The position numbers and the translations under genes were made by a program. The notes below the pieces were generated by a model. It ran no database searches, was not told the DNA's origin, and saw only the letters and a list, made by a program, of their open reading frames with translations. Positions 54,208 to 64,000 of a stretch of DNA of 64,000 nucleotides are shown here, piece by piece. This DNA comes from Thalassomonas actiniarum (GTDB lineage: Bacteria; Pseudomonadota; Gammaproteobacteria; Enterobacterales; Alteromonadaceae), in the NCBI RefSeq assembly GCF_000948975.2, contig NZ_CP059735.1, forward strand, positions 434,001 to 498,000, written 5' to 3'. Every line of letters begins with the position of its first letter. Position 1 is the stretch's first letter.

Positions 54208-55794
54208 ATGCCCCCAGCAAGATCAAAAGCGAAGTTACCGATAAAATTGGCCGATTGTCTGCCCCAGCCGGCCTATAGGGCCGGGCAAGTCAAAGACAAT
54301 GAAGCTGAAGTTGCCGCTTCACAGGGCATTGAAATGTATGCCCTGATGGAAAGTGCCGGCGGCGCTGTGTTTTCCCTGATGCAATCTTTATGGCCAAAAG
54401 CGACCAAAGTGCTGGTGCTTTGCGGTAAAGGCAATAATGGCGGAGACGGTTTTATTTGTGCCCGTTTGCTGCGTTGCTCGGGTATCGATGTGCAGGTGCT
54501 GAGCACAGTAGCAAAAAATGCCCTTAAAGGAGATGCCCTCACGGCATATTTGCAACTGGAAAAAAGCGGTGCTGAAGTGTTACAGGCGGGGGAGTTGGCC
54601 CTGGCAAACTACATAAAGCAGGACAGCGGCGGGCAGATCATTGTCGATAGCCTGTTCGGCATAGGTTTTCATGGTCAGCTCAGTCAAGACAGTGAAGCCC
54701 TGGTGCGCGCCGTCAACAGCCATGGGGCAAAGGTGATCAGCGTCGACCTGCCATCGGGCTTAAACGCAGATAGCGGCACGGTTAATCCCGAGGCGGTAAA
54801 AGCGGATGTGACCCTGACCTTTATCGCCGTCAAACAGGGGCTGTTAACCGGGCAGGCGGCAGGTTATGTCGGCTGTCTGTATCTGGCCGACTTGGGGCTG
54901 GGACAGGCTTTTCGGGAACAGATTGGCTCAGATCATTTTATCCAGGGCAGGCAGCAGTTGCCAGTACTGGAGCCGGTATCGGCCATCCGCCATAAAAGCT
55001 CCCCGGGACTGGTGCTGGCCATAGGCGGCAATCAAATGATGCCGGGCGCCATCCGTTTGGCGGGAGAGGCAGCATTAAGGTGCGGCGCTTCTATGCTGGC
55101 GGTGGCTTGCCACCAGGAAAATCGAAACCGGGTTTTTAACGGTCTTCCGGAAATGATGCTGGCGCCGGACCGGGCGGGTGAGCTGGCCTGCTCTGCTGTG
55201 TTTAATAAGGCAAAAGTGATGATCCTGGGGCCGGGGTTAGGCCGGGATCACTGGGCCAAACATTTATTTGATTTTGCCATAACACAGCAGCTGGCCTGTG
55301 TGATCGATGCCGACGGCTTGTATCTGTTACGACAGGCCTGGCAACAGGGGGGGTTACCCGATGCCGGGGCAACCCGGGTATTGACCCCCCATAGCGCAGA
55401 AGCGGCCTGTTTACTTGGCTGTAAGATCAGCGAAATTAACCGGGATCGCTTTGCCGCGGTCAAAGCCATAGCCCGACAATATCAGGGAGTTTGCCTGCTT
55501 AAGGGACCGGGCACCCTGATTTCTGACGGTAAAACCGTATGGATCAACACTTGTGGCAACCCGGGTATGGCAACGGGTGGCATGGGTGATGTATTATCAG
55601 GCATAATAGCGGCCATGTTATTACAGCTGAGCGAGCCTTTAGCTGCCGTAAGGCTGGCGGCCTACCTTCACGGGCAGGCCGGAGATAATATTGTCGCAAA
55701 GCAGGGGCAGCGGGGTTTGCTGGCCAGTGATTTATTTCCCGAACTTCTGTACCTGGTCAACCACTATCAGGTTGACGGCGGGGCAGAGCGTTAA
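54208..55794 (+). CDS. nnr: Bifunctional NAD(P)H-hydrate epimerase/dehydratase
   Basis: A 528-residue repair enzyme. The N-terminal YjeF_N epimerase domain (about 20-230) has VLVLCGKGNNGGDGFI and ISVDLPSGLNADSG; the C-terminal ADP-dependent dehydratase domain (about 245-525) has GGNQMMPGAIRLAGEA, LTPHSAEAA and NPGMATGGMGDVLSGIIAA. Together they restore NADH/NADPH damaged by hydration. It begins an nnr-tsaE-amiC-mutL-miaA-hfq run of genes on the plus strand; its end is 22 bp before tsaE. Confidence 0.94.
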   Translation: MPPARSKAKLPIKLADCLPQPAYRAGQVKDNEAEVAASQGIEMYALMESAGGAVFSLMQSLWPKATKVLVLCGKGNNGGDGFICARLLRCSGIDVQVLSTVAKNALKGDALTAYLQLEKSGAEVLQAGELALANYIKQDSGGQIIVDSLFGIGFHGQLSQDSEALVRAVNSHGAKVISVDLPSGLNADSGTVNPEAVKADVTLTFIAVKQGLLTGQAAGYVGCLYLADLGLGQAFREQIGSDHFIQGRQQLPVLEPVSAIRHKSSPGLVLAIGGNQMMPGAIRLAGEAALRCGASMLAVACHQENRNRVFNGLPEMMLAPDRAGELACSAVFNKAKVMILGPGLGRDHWAKHLFDFAITQQLACVIDADGLYLLRQAWQQGGLPDAGATRVLTPHSAEAACLLGCKISEINRDRFAAVKAIARQYQGVCLLKGPGTLISDGKTVWINTCGNPGMATGGMGDVLSGIIAAMLLQLSEPLAAVRLAAYLHGQAGDNIVAKQGQRGLLASDLFPELLYLVNHYQVDGGAER

Positions 55795-55816
55795 AAATGA
55801 GTTTGATAAAGAGTTA

Positions 55817-56296
55817 ATGAAGACACTAGATTATGATTTAGCCGATGAGCAGGCGACGGTTGCTTTAGGTACGGCTTTAGCCGGGGCGATCCGGCAATTG
55901 CAGGGACAAGGTTTTGTTGCCTATCTTAACGGCGATCTCGGCGCGGGCAAAACCACATTGACCCGGGGAGTTGTCCGCGGCATGGGGCACAAGGGCAATG
56001 TTAAAAGTCCGACCTACACCTTAGTAGAGCCGTATGAGCTCGACAACTGGCAGGTTTATCATTTTGATCTCTACCGGCTGGCGGATCCGGAAGAGCTTGA
56101 ATATATGGGGATCCGGGATTATTTTGCCGCCCATTGCTGCAGTTTTATCGAGTGGCCGGAAAAAGGCCACGGCTTGTTGCCGCAAGCGGATGTTACGATA
56201 GACTTGGCCTATCACGGCGAACAACGTAAAATCACCTTGGCAGCCCACAGCAGTACAGGCAAGCAGGTATTGGCCGAGCTGGAAAAAACTGTTTAG
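55817..56296 (+). CDS. tsaE: tRNA threonylcarbamoyladenosine biosynthesis ATPase TsaE
   Basis: A 159-residue P-loop ATPase with LNGDLGAGKTTLTRG (Walker A), SPTYTLVEPY and FDLYRLADPEELEYMGI, needed with TsaB and TsaD to make t6A in tRNA. The ATG at 55817 is chosen for its GATAAAGAG ribosome site and family-like start; the open frame continues upstream inside nnr to 55691. It lies between nnr and amiC, as in E. coli (yjeF-yjeE-amiB). Confidence 0.95.
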   Translation: MKTLDYDLADEQATVALGTALAGAIRQLQGQGFVAYLNGDLGAGKTTLTRGVVRGMGHKGNVKSPTYTLVEPYELDNWQVYHFDLYRLADPEELEYMGIRDYFAAHCCSFIEWPEKGHGLLPQADVTIDLAYHGEQRKITLAAHSSTGKQVLAELEKTV

Positions 56297-56382
56297 GTTT
56301 GCTGAAGTCGTAAAGTTTTTTTAAGGAGTTTAAGTAAGCTTTTTAAACTGACTTTTGTTAAAGGAAACAAGGTAATAAATTA

Positions 56383-57702
56383 ATGTTGGCTGGATTGAAA
56401 ATACGATATCTGATCTCGGTAGTCTTGCTCTGGATGAGCTTGTGTTCGGTGAGTTATGCCGTCAATAAAATTGAGGGTATCCGGGTATGGCCTGCCCCGG
56501 AAAATACCCGGATTGTTTTTGATCTCAAGCAAAAGCCCGATTACAGCTATTTCAGTTTATCCGGTCCGCAGCGTTTAGTGATCGATTTTAAAAACAGCCA
56601 AAATACCGTGTTGCTCAATACCCTGGCGGCGAAAGATAAACGGATCAAACGTTTTCGCACCAGCGAGTCAAAGAAAAAAGGCGCAACCCGCCTGGTGCTG
56701 GAGCTGGCGAAGTCCTACCAGCTAACGGTTTTCCCGCTGGCGCCGGCGGGGCAATATGGCCACCGCCTGGTGGTGGACCTGCATGATAAAGAAAGTAAAA
56801 AGCGCGTCGTTAAAGCTATCGGCGATAAAAAACGAGATATTATTATCGGTATCGATGCCGGTCACGGCGGTGAAGATCCCGGCTCTATCGGCGGTTACGG
56901 CACTCATGAAAAAAAGGTCACTTTAGCCATTGCCAAACGCCTGCAGAATTTGATCAACAAGCAAAAAGGCTTTAAAGCCGTGATGACCCGCACCGGGGAC
57001 TATTATGTGCATTTAAACCGCCGCACCCAGATAGCCAGGCAAAGCCAGGTAGACTTTTTAATATCCATCCATGCGGATGCGTTTCGTACGCCGCAGCCAA
57101 ACGGTGCGTCTGTCTGGGTTGCGCTGCATTCCCGGGTGGAGTCGGAACTCTCCCGCTGGCTGGTGAACAGGGAGAAAAATTCAGAATTGCTCGGCGGCGG
57201 CGGCGGGGTGATCAAGAATACCGCCGATGATAACCTGGCGATCACTTTAGCAGACATGAATAAAGAGCATTCACTGGAAATGAGCTTAGGCTTGGCCAGC
57301 GATGTTATCAGCAAGTTGAAAAAAGTCACTAAGATGCATAAGAAAACACCCCAGCACGCCAGTCTGGCGGTGTTAAAGGCATCGGATATCCCGTCAATCC
57401 TGGTGGAAACCGGTTTTATCTCCAACCATAAGGAAGAGAAAAACCTGAAAACCGCCGCTTTCCAGCAGAAACTGGCCCAGGCGATATCCAACGGCGTACG
57501 CCAGTATTTCCTGCAAAACCCGCCGAAAGACTCCTATCTGGCCTCCGTTGGCTTTACCCGGCATAAGGTTTCCAGCGGAGAATCATTGTCGCTGTTGGCG
57601 CAAAGATACCGGGTTTCCGTCGGCCAGCTGAAATCGGCCAACAACCTGACCAGCAATGTCGTCAGGATAGGACAAACCTTGAAAATTCCCCGGGCGGATT
57701 AA
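56383..57702 (+). CDS. N-acetylmuramoyl-L-alanine amidase (AmiB/AmiC type)
   Basis: A 439-residue periplasmic peptidoglycan amidase for daughter-cell separation. It has a signal peptide, an AMIN localisation domain (about 28-130: VWPAPENTRIVFDLK), an Amidase_3 catalytic domain (about 145-375: IDAGHGGEDPGSIG, ISIHADAFR, LVETGFISN zinc and catalytic residues) and a C-terminal LysM domain (HKVSSGESLSLLAQRYRV). The order nnr-tsaE-amidase-mutL matches the E. coli amiB locus, so AmiB is the nearest name. Its activator is likely EnvC (27858-28994). Confidence 0.93.
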   Translation: MLAGLKIRYLISVVLLWMSLCSVSYAVNKIEGIRVWPAPENTRIVFDLKQKPDYSYFSLSGPQRLVIDFKNSQNTVLLNTLAAKDKRIKRFRTSESKKKGATRLVLELAKSYQLTVFPLAPAGQYGHRLVVDLHDKESKKRVVKAIGDKKRDIIIGIDAGHGGEDPGSIGGYGTHEKKVTLAIAKRLQNLINKQKGFKAVMTRTGDYYVHLNRRTQIARQSQVDFLISIHADAFRTPQPNGASVWVALHSRVESELSRWLVNREKNSELLGGGGGVIKNTADDNLAITLADMNKEHSLEMSLGLASDVISKLKKVTKMHKKTPQHASLAVLKASDIPSILVETGFISNHKEEKNLKTAAFQQKLAQAISNGVRQYFLQNPPKDSYLASVGFTRHKVSSGESLSLLAQRYRVSVGQLKSANNLTSNVVRIGQTLKIPRAD

Positions 57703-57708
57703 ACAAAG

Positions 57709-59679
57709 ATGAGCAATATTGAAATTTTACCGGCGCGCCTGGCGAACCAGATTGCGGCGGGAGAAGTGGTGGAACGTCCGGCGTCGGTGATCAAGGAATT
57801 GATCGAAAACAGCCTGGATGCCGGCGCTACCAAAATCACAATCGAGGTGGAAAAGGGCGGTATTAAAAAGCTGCGTATCAGTGATAACGGCAAGGGGATA
57901 GTAAAAGATGAGCTGACCCTGGCCCTGAGCCGTCATGCCACCAGTAAAATCAAAGATTTAAAGGATCTCGAAGGCATCGCCAGCCTGGGCTTTCGCGGCG
58001 AGGCCCTGGCCAGTATCAGCTCGGTTTCCCGTCTGACTTTGACCTCTAAGCCGAAAGAGCAGGATACCGCCTGGCAGGCCAGCGCCGAAGGGCGGGACAT
58101 GAAGGTATCGGTGCAACCGGCAGCCCATCCCGACGGCACCACCATAGAGGTGAACGATCTGTTTTTTAATACCCCGGCCAGGCGAAAATTTTTGCGCACG
58201 GAAAAAACAGAATTTAATCATATTGATGAAATTATCCGCCGCATTGCCCTGGCACGGTTTGATGTCGCTTTCACCCTGAGCCACAACGGCAAAATGGTGC
58301 GTCAGTACCGGATTGCCCGGGACAAGACTTATTATGACAAACGGGTGGGGCTGGTGTGCGGTCAGCGCTTTCTCGAACACGCAATAAAGGTCGATTGCCA
58401 GCACGGTGATCTGCATTTGTGGGGCTGGTTAGGGAAACCCAGCTTTGTTCGTAATCAAAATGATCTTTGCTATAGCTATGTTAACGGCCGCATGATGCGG
58501 GATAAGTTGATCAACCATGCCATCCGCCAGGCTTATGCGGATCTATTGCCCCTTGAAGGTTATCCGGCTTTTGTCTTGTTTTTAACCCTGGATCACCGCG
58601 AGGTGGATGTGAATGTACATCCCGCCAAGCATGAGGTGAGGTTTCATCAGGGGCGTTATGTCCATGACTTTATTTATTCCGTGTGCCAGCGGGCATTGCA
58701 GGAACAAACAGAATTGCTTGTGCCTGAAACCGGGGAAATTATTAGCGGGGCTACCAGTGCCGGGGTGACTGAGAGCGGAAATGGTGGTGCTATCGATAAC
58801 AGAGAAACCGGTATTTATGGCGCGGCTTTGCCTGTTCATTCAGGTGCTGAGTCGGCGGTTTCTTCTGATATCTCTTTTGGGGAGCAGCAGGTAAACTCAG
58901 TGCCGGGCCAATATAGCCCCTCACAGAATTATGGTGGTGAACGTGCCTATGTTAAGCCTTTAACGTCGCTGGGCAGCCACCAGGGGGCTTACGCGGGGGC
59001 TTCGTCAGGACAAGCAGCATCGTCGTCCAGAGTAACGCCGTCCGCCGGGGCTGTGAAAAATTACCAGCAATTAATGACCCCTTATGACGGCGCTGAAACA
59101 AGGGCAACTGCCGCACAAGCACAGGAATCGCCAGCCCGGCCGGTGTTTTTTAAAGAGCCTGAATATGCGGTTATTACCCTGAAGCAGGATTTACGCCTGT
59201 TGTCATTAACGGCTCTGGCACAAGCGGTAAACCTGGTGTCGGTGCAGCAGCGCTGGCAACAGGGCTTGATCCGCCAGCCGCTGTTATTGCCGGTTCAGCT
59301 GAGTTTGCCGGCGCAGCAGTTTGCTTTTGCCGGACGATATCAGCAGGCGTTAGCCCAGGCTGGAATAATTATTACCTTCGGTGATAATAGCAGGGTACAA
59401 ATCCGGGAGTTTCCGGCTATGCTCAGAGAAAAAGATGTCAGCGCAAGTTTATTATCCCTGTTGTCTTATCTGGAGGCACTGCCACAAGCGGATGAATTAA
59501 CGCCAGAGCACTGGCAGCAGGGGATAGCCAAGGTTATGCAGCCTGAGAATTTCACCGAAAACAGTGCCCGGGAATTGTTGTTTCAGGCACAATCTGTGCT
59601 CTTGGGAAAATTTGAGGCACAGTTGCTCTTGAATTCCGTGGAGCTAGACCTTACATCAGCCATAAGTCAGTTAGGTTAA
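57709..59679 (+). CDS. mutL: DNA mismatch repair protein MutL
   Basis: A 656-residue GHKL ATPase that links MutS mismatch recognition to downstream repair. N-terminal motifs are visible: [33 protein letters not shown] and [14 protein letters not shown] low-complexity linker (about 340-480, rich in Ser, Gly and Gln) separates it from the C-terminal dimerisation domain. No DQHAxExE endonuclease motif is seen, which fits MutL of bacteria that use MutH. It begins 6 bp after amiC and ends 7 bp before miaA. Confidence 0.95.
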   Translation: MSNIEILPARLANQIAAGEVVERPASVIKELIENSLDAGATKITIEVEKGGIKKLRISDNGKGIVKDELTLALSRHATSKIKDLKDLEGIASLGFRGEALASISSVSRLTLTSKPKEQDTAWQASAEGRDMKVSVQPAAHPDGTTIEVNDLFFNTPARRKFLRTEKTEFNHIDEIIRRIALARFDVAFTLSHNGKMVRQYRIARDKTYYDKRVGLVCGQRFLEHAIKVDCQHGDLHLWGWLGKPSFVRNQNDLCYSYVNGRMMRDKLINHAIRQAYADLLPLEGYPAFVLFLTLDHREVDVNVHPAKHEVRFHQGRYVHDFIYSVCQRALQEQTELLVPETGEIISGATSAGVTESGNGGAIDNRETGIYGAALPVHSGAESAVSSDISFGEQQVNSVPGQYSPSQNYGGERAYVKPLTSLGSHQGAYAGASSGQAASSSRVTPSAGAVKNYQQLMTPYDGAETRATAAQAQESPARPVFFKEPEYAVITLKQDLRLLSLTALAQAVNLVSVQQRWQQGLIRQPLLLPVQLSLPAQQFAFAGRYQQALAQAGIIITFGDNSRVQIREFPAMLREKDVSASLLSLLSYLEALPQADELTPEHWQQGIAKVMQPENFTENSARELLFQAQSVLLGKFEAQLLLNSVELDLTSAISQLG

Positions 59680-59686
59680 GTGTTTT

Positions 59687-60640
59687 ATGTCATCGAGTTC
59701 TAAACAGCCCCCCGTTATTTGTTTAATGGGGCCGACCGCGTCCGGTAAAACGGCACTTGCCATGGCGCTCCATGATGCTTTGCCCTGTGATATTATCAGT
59801 GTCGATTCGGCCCTGATATACCGGGATATGGACATAGGCACGGCGAAACCTACCGCGGATGAATTAACCGCTTACCCCCATAAGCTGGTTAACATCCGAG
59901 ATGCCGCCGAAGTTTACTCGGCTGCGGATTTTTGCAAAGACGCTTTGGCTGAAATTGAAAAAAGCCGGGCCAATAATCGTATTCCGCTGTTAGTTGGCGG
60001 CACTATGATGTATTTTAAAAGTTTGGTGCAGGGAATTTCTCCGCTGCCCCAGGCCGATGCGGATGTACGCCGGGATATTGAAGCCCAGGCGAAGCAGTTT
60101 GGCTGGGAGCATATGCATCAGCAATTAATGCAAATTGATCCGGTAGCGGCAGCGCGGATTCATCCCAATGACCCGCAGCGACTGACGCGGGCGTTGGAAG
60201 TGCACCGCCTGACAGGAAACACTTTGACACAATTAATTGAAATAAAAGGTGCTACCCTGCAAGGGGATGTTTTACAATTTGCCATTGCACCGGCTGAACG
60301 TAAAACCTTACACGATCGTATAGCATTACGATATCAACAAATGATCACAGAAGGATTTGAGCAAGAAGTTATTAAGTTAAAACAACGAAGTGATTTACAT
60401 GAAAATCTACCTTCCATTCGTTGTGTAGGTTATCGTCAAATGTGGCAATATCTTAATGGCGAGTTTGATCATGAAGAAATGGTTTTTCGTGGTATCTGCG
60501 CCACCCGGCAGCTGGCAAAGCGTCAGTTGACCTGGTTAAGAAGCTGGCCGGATCTAACCTGGTTAGAGATGGAAGATGAAACAAATTTACAACAAGTTTT
60601 ATCAGCAGTGAGCAATCTAGACACATTGATGTATAATTAG
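59687..60640 (+). CDS. miaA: tRNA dimethylallyltransferase
   Basis: A 317-residue enzyme that adds a dimethylallyl group to A37 of tRNAs reading U-starting codons. It has the P-loop [41 protein letters not shown] and [14 protein letters not shown]. The length matches the family. It is followed by hfq 66 bp downstream; the conserved mutL-miaA-hfq-hflX order is that of gammaproteobacteria. Confidence 0.95.
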   Translation: MSSSSKQPPVICLMGPTASGKTALAMALHDALPCDIISVDSALIYRDMDIGTAKPTADELTAYPHKLVNIRDAAEVYSAADFCKDALAEIEKSRANNRIPLLVGGTMMYFKSLVQGISPLPQADADVRRDIEAQAKQFGWEHMHQQLMQIDPVAAARIHPNDPQRLTRALEVHRLTGNTLTQLIEIKGATLQGDVLQFAIAPAERKTLHDRIALRYQQMITEGFEQEVIKLKQRSDLHENLPSIRCVGYRQMWQYLNGEFDHEEMVFRGICATRQLAKRQLTWLRSWPDLTWLEMEDETNLQQVLSAVSNLDTLMYN

Positions 60641-60706
60641 GCTAGTTAATCGGTAACCGGTTAATAAAAAACAATTTTTATCGACAATAACAAAAGGGGC
60701 CAGAGA

Positions 60707-60964
60707 ATGGCAAAAGGGCAATCGTTACAAGACCCATTTTTGAATGCTTTACGTCGTGACCGCATTCCAGTAGCAATCTATTTAGTTAACGGCATTAAGC
60801 TTCAGGGACAAGTTGAATCATTTGATCAGTTTGTTATTTTACTGAAAAATACCGTCAGCCAAATGGTTTATAAGCATGCTATCTCTACGGTAGTACCTTC
60901 TCGTGCGGTAACGACTATGCCGGCACAAGGTCAGGCTGAATTTAATCAATCATCGGACGCTTAA
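60707..60964 (+). CDS. hfq: RNA chaperone Hfq
   Basis: An 85-residue Sm-like hexameric protein that pairs small RNAs with mRNAs. The sequence shows [29 protein letters not shown] (Sm1, listed here as [15 protein letters not shown] and [17 protein letters not shown]) and [13 protein letters not shown] (Sm2). The C-terminal tail is short. It is preceded by AAAAGGGGCC as ribosome site. The 66 bp before it may carry a promoter separate from miaA. Confidence 0.96.
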   Translation: MAKGQSLQDPFLNALRRDRIPVAIYLVNGIKLQGQVESFDQFVILLKNTVSQMVYKHAISTVVPSRAVTTMPAQGQAEFNQSSDA

Positions 60965-60997
60965 TGGTGATATTTAGTCTTTTCAGGCGCTGCTCAT

Positions 60998-62284
60998 TTG
61001 TTTGATCGTTATCAGGCGGGTGAGCAGGCGATACTTGTCCATGTAGATTTTCCGGACGACAGCTCGCGCGAGGACCTGCAGGAATTTAAAATGCTGGTGT
61101 CTTCTGCCGGGGTCAGTGAACTGACCGTGGTCAGCGGCAAGCGTAATACTCCGCACCCCAAATATTTTGTCGGCAGTGGTAAAGCGCAGGAAATCGCGGA
61201 TGCGGTGGCGCTTTACGATGCCAACGTGATTTTATTTAACCACAGTTTATCGCCCTCCCAGGAAAAACATATCGAAGCTTTGTGTCAGTGCCGGGTTGTA
61301 GACCGTACAACCCTGATCCTGGATATTTTTGCCCAGCGGGCCAGAACCCACGAAGGTAAGTTACAGGTCGAGCTGGCACAGTTGCGCCATATCAGCAGTC
61401 GTTTGATCCGGGGCTGGACTCATTTAGAGCGGCAAAAAGGCGGTATAGGTTTACGCGGGCCGGGTGAAACCCAGCTGGAAACCGATCGCCGCTTGTTGCG
61501 CGAGCGCATGAATAATATCCTTAAGCGCCTTGATAAAGTGGAAAAACAGCGGCAGCAGGGACGGCGTTCCCGTACCCGGGCGGAAATTCCGACCATCTCC
61601 CTGGTAGGTTATACCAATGCCGGTAAGTCGACCTTGTTTAACCGTTTAACGGATTCCGATGTATATGCGGCGGATCAGCTTTTTGCCACCCTGGATCCCA
61701 CCTTGCGGAAAATTGAAGTGGAAGATGTCGGCCGGGTGATCCTGGCGGATACCGTAGGTTTTATCCGTCATTTACCCCATGATCTGGTGGCGGCATTTAA
61801 GGCGACGTTGACGGAAACCCGGGAAGCAGAACTCTTGCTGCACGTGGTGGATATTTCCGATGAGCGGCGCAGTGAAAATATCGATCAGGTGACGGATGTG
61901 CTGACGGAAATTGAGGCACATGAAGTTCCCCAGCTGATGATCTGTAATAAAATTGATAATTTGCATGATGTTGAGCCGAGGATCGACCGGGATGAAACCG
62001 GTATGCCGATCCGGGTATGGTTGTCGGCCCAGGCCAATATCGGCATAGATTTATTTTTTCAGGCGCTGGCGGAGCGCTTAGGGCGCCAGATAGTGCGCCA
62101 TAGCTTGAAAATCCCCCCTGCGGCAGGAAAACTGCGGGGCATGCTGTATCAGCTTAACTGTATTGCTGATGAGCATTTTGACGAACAGGGGAATTGCCTG
62201 GTGGATGTAAAACTGCCGGCCCGGGAATGGAATCGATTAATAAAACAGGATAAAGCGGGCTTAGAACGCTTTATTGAAAACTAA
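60998..62284 (+). CDS. hflX: Ribosome-associated GTPase HflX
   Basis: A 428-residue GTPase that splits stalled ribosomes. It has the N-terminal HflX domain (PKYFVGSGKAQEIADAV, LDIFAQRARTHEGKLQVELA in parts) and G-motifs LVGYTNAGKSTLFNRL (G1), DTVGFIRHLPH (G3) and NKID (G4). The start is a TTG at 60998 giving MFDRYQAGEQ, with AGG about 12 bases upstream; the MFDRY start is conserved in E. coli, so this rare start is likely correct. It follows hfq by 33 bp. Confidence 0.94.
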   Translation: MFDRYQAGEQAILVHVDFPDDSSREDLQEFKMLVSSAGVSELTVVSGKRNTPHPKYFVGSGKAQEIADAVALYDANVILFNHSLSPSQEKHIEALCQCRVVDRTTLILDIFAQRARTHEGKLQVELAQLRHISSRLIRGWTHLERQKGGIGLRGPGETQLETDRRLLRERMNNILKRLDKVEKQRQQGRRSRTRAEIPTISLVGYTNAGKSTLFNRLTDSDVYAADQLFATLDPTLRKIEVEDVGRVILADTVGFIRHLPHDLVAAFKATLTETREAELLLHVVDISDERRSENIDQVTDVLTEIEAHEVPQLMICNKIDNLHDVEPRIDRDETGMPIRVWLSAQANIGIDLFFQALAERLGRQIVRHSLKIPPAAGKLRGMLYQLNCIADEHFDEQGNCLVDVKLPAREWNRLIKQDKAGLERFIEN

Positions 62285-62328
62285 CTGACTGATATATTAG
62301 CAGCAATTGCAATTTAGCGGAGACCATC

Positions 62329-63474
62329 ATGGCTTGGAATGAACCGGGGAATAACGATAAAGATCCCTGGAAAAATAAGGGTGGCAATAACCAGGGGCCA
62401 CCAGACTTGGACGACTTACTCAAAGACCTGGGTCAGAAAGTAAGCGGTGTCTTTGGCGGGAAATCATCAGGCGGCGGCTCGGGAAAAAGTTTTTCCAGTG
62501 TCGGTATTGGCCTGGCCCTGATTATTTCGGTATTGGTATATGCCTTTAGCGGTTTTTATACCATCAAAGAAGCCGAGCAGGGCATAGTGTTACGTTTCGG
62601 CCAGTATGCCGGGACGGTTGATCCCGGTCTGCGTTGGAAGTGGACGTTTGTTGAGCGCATTATTCCCGTGGATATGCAAACCACACGGGATTTGCCTGCG
62701 GCCGGTTTTATGCTGACCCAGGATGAAAACGTGGTGCGGGTGGAAATGCAGGTACAGTACCGGGTGGTTGATGCCCGTAACTATGTCTTTAGCGTGACCG
62801 ATGCCGACGACAGCTTAAGTCAGTCGCTGGACAGCGCCCTGCGTTATGTTGTTGGCCATGCGGCGATGGATGATATCCTCACCAGCGGCCGTGAAACCGT
62901 GCGTCAGTCGGTGTGGCAGGAGCTTGAAAAAATCATCGAGCCTTATCACTTAGGTTTGATCATTGTTGATGTTAACTTTAAAGACGCCCGTCCGCCGGAA
63001 GAAGTCAAAGACGCCTTTGATGATGCCATTTCGGCACAGGAAGATGAAGTGCGTTTTTTACGTGAAGCAGAAGCTTACGCCCGTGGTATCGAGCCTCGTG
63101 CCCGTGGCCGTGTAAAACGTATGGAACAGGAAGCCCTGGCCTACAAACAGCAAACCATTCTTGATGCTGAAGGTGCGGTAGCCCGTTTTGAAAAAATCTT
63201 ACCTGAATATCAGGCGGCGCCTGAAGTTACTCGTCAGCGCATGTATTTGACGGCGATGGAAAAGGTTTATAGCAATACCAGTAAGGTGATGGTGGATGTT
63301 GAAGGAGGCAATAACATGATGTATCTGCCTTTGGATAAGATCCTTCAGCAGCAAAACAGCGGACAGCGTATCGTTCCTCAGGCAACAACCAGTTTAAGCC
63401 AGCAGCCGGTATCGTCAAATACTAAACCATCCAGTTCCGGTCGCAGTGATCGCTTCAGCAGCGGGAGAAACTAA
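62329..63474 (+). CDS. hflK: FtsH protease regulator HflK
   Basis: A 381-residue SPFH/Band-7 membrane protein that with HflC surrounds FtsH and modulates its proteolysis. A Gly/Asn-rich N-terminus (MAWNEPGNNDKDPWKNKGG) is followed by one membrane helix (about 63-82) and the SPFH domain (AEQGIVLRFGQY, VEMQVQYRVVDARNYVF, VDVNFKDARPPEEVKDAFDD). A long helix and Ser/Gln-rich tail end the protein. It is 3 bp before hflC. Confidence 0.95.
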   Translation: MAWNEPGNNDKDPWKNKGGNNQGPPDLDDLLKDLGQKVSGVFGGKSSGGGSGKSFSSVGIGLALIISVLVYAFSGFYTIKEAEQGIVLRFGQYAGTVDPGLRWKWTFVERIIPVDMQTTRDLPAAGFMLTQDENVVRVEMQVQYRVVDARNYVFSVTDADDSLSQSLDSALRYVVGHAAMDDILTSGRETVRQSVWQELEKIIEPYHLGLIIVDVNFKDARPPEEVKDAFDDAISAQEDEVRFLREAEAYARGIEPRARGRVKRMEQEALAYKQQTILDAEGAVARFEKILPEYQAAPEVTRQRMYLTAMEKVYSNTSKVMVDVEGGNNMMYLPLDKILQQQNSGQRIVPQATTSLSQQPVSSNTKPSSSGRSDRFSSGRN

Positions 63475-63477
63475 GCA

Positions 63478-64000
63478 ATGAAGAATTTTTCCATAGTAAT
63501 TCTCGCCCTGTTGGCGGTATTAGTGGTCTCTTCGGTGTTTGTTATTTCCGAAGGTGAGCGCGGTATAGTGTTCCAGTTTAAGAAGATCAAGCGTGACAGT
63601 AGCAGCGGTGAAATGCTGGTCTATGATCCGGGCCTGCACTTTAAGATCCCTTTACTGGAATCGGTACGTAAATTCGATGCCCGTATCCAGACCCTGGATG
63701 AAGCGGCGGATCGTTTTGTGACCGCAGAGAAAAAAGATTTGATGGTCGACTCTTTTGTTAAATGGCGTATTGTTGATTTTTCAACATACTACCTGCGTAC
63801 CTCCGGCTCTATCGAGAATGCCCGGGCGCTGTTAAAACAAAAAGTGAATAACGGCTTGCGTAGCGAATTTGGTACCCGCACCATCAAGGAAATTGTTTCC
63901 GGTGATCGCGATGCCATTATGAGCAAGGCGCAGGAAAGTGCAGCCAGCAGCCAGGATGATCTCGGTATTGAAGTTATCGATGTGCGTATCAAGGCGATTA
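63478..64000 (+). CDS. hflC: FtsH protease regulator HflC (C-terminus cut by window edge)
   Basis: An ATG at 63478 opens a frame that runs to the end of the window. The product begins with one membrane helix (VILALLAVLVVSSVFVI) and an SPFH start (SEGERGIVFQFKKIK, DPGLHFKIPLLESVRKFDARIQ), with MVDSFVKWRIVDFSTYY further on, matching HflC. About 174 of the expected 290 or so residues are present. It forms the HflKC cage with the gene 3 bp upstream. Confidence 0.94.
   Translation, partial: MKNFSIVILALLAVLVVSSVFVISEGERGIVFQFKKIKRDSSSGEMLVYDPGLHFKIPLLESVRKFDARIQTLDEAADRFVTAEKKDLMVDSFVKWRIVDFSTYYLRTSGSIENARALLKQKVNNGLRSEFGTRTIKEIVSGDRDAIMSKAQESAASSQDDLGIEVIDVRIKAI

Overview
The window looks like a chromosomal segment of a marine gammaproteobacterium of the order Alteromonadales, most likely a Colwelliaceae member such as Thalassomonas or Thalassotalea. 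That placement is inferred from housekeeping gene orders shared with gammaproteobacteria (gpmI-envC-yibQ, yibN-grxC-secB-gpsA, amiC-mutL-miaA-hfq-hflX-hflK-hflC), from the exosortase A/PEP-CTERM locus, and from a dispersed repeat whose ends resemble the ATACCAATT-type repeats of this order. No tRNA, rRNA, CRISPR array or intact transposase gene was seen.

Positions 1-14450 form one long minus-strand exopolysaccharide locus of the exosortase A (XrtA) type: three GT4 glycosyltransferases, a hexapeptide acetyltransferase, two polysaccharide deacetylases, an ATP-grasp ligase, a Wzx-like flippase, an O-antigen-ligase-like polymerase/ligase, an unusual formyltransferase-like/beta-propeller fusion protein, XrtA fused to EpsI, and a GT2 cut by the window edge. 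Most junctions overlap or are very short, which suggests operon expression. Divergently, prsT (TPR lipoprotein) is preceded by a leader that can fold into a three-way junction.

Positions 17700-26084 hold the sorted substrates and accessory genes. There are two paralogous THxN-type PEP-CTERM proteins. Each has a strong sigma-54 (-24/-12) promoter match and, 65-75 bp further upstream, a TGTCAA-N5-TTTACA dyad; one gene has a single copy and the other has three copies phased at exactly 23 bp. Nearby are a stand-alone ThiF/E1-like protein, a UDP-sugar epimerase and a UDP-sugar dehydrogenase that supply acidic sugars, a PEP-CTERM/exosortase-associated acyltransferase, and a patatin-like lipase. Genes for the expected activators (PrsK/PrsR) and for sigma-54 are not in the window.

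Positions 26215-44740 are mostly conserved core genes: a trypsin-like protease, yibQ, envC, gpmI, yibN, grxC, secB, gpsA, trmL, a cation diffusion facilitator, a lipase, a CpxRA-like two-component system with a divergent cpxP-like gene and CpxR box, a BlaI/M56-TonB pair, a glycerophosphodiesterase, psd, rsgA and orn. Positions 44741-52774 are more variable: a decayed duplicate of a LysR 3' end beside the intact LysR gene, the glutathione-dependent formaldehyde pair (frmA, fghA), a DUF4442 protein, a very large membrane protein with the layout of a hybrid histidine kinase but without recognisable phosphotransfer residues, and a DUF1289 protein with a short tandem-repeat segment.

Positions 52813-64000 are the conserved queG / nnr-tsaE-amiC-mutL-miaA-hfq-hflX-hflK-hflC block, with hflC truncated by the window end. 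The most interesting material is the regulatory architecture of the PEP-CTERM regulon, the prsT leader structure, and several atypical proteins (ThiF, the formyltransferase/propeller fusion, M56-TonB, and the degenerate hybrid kinase).
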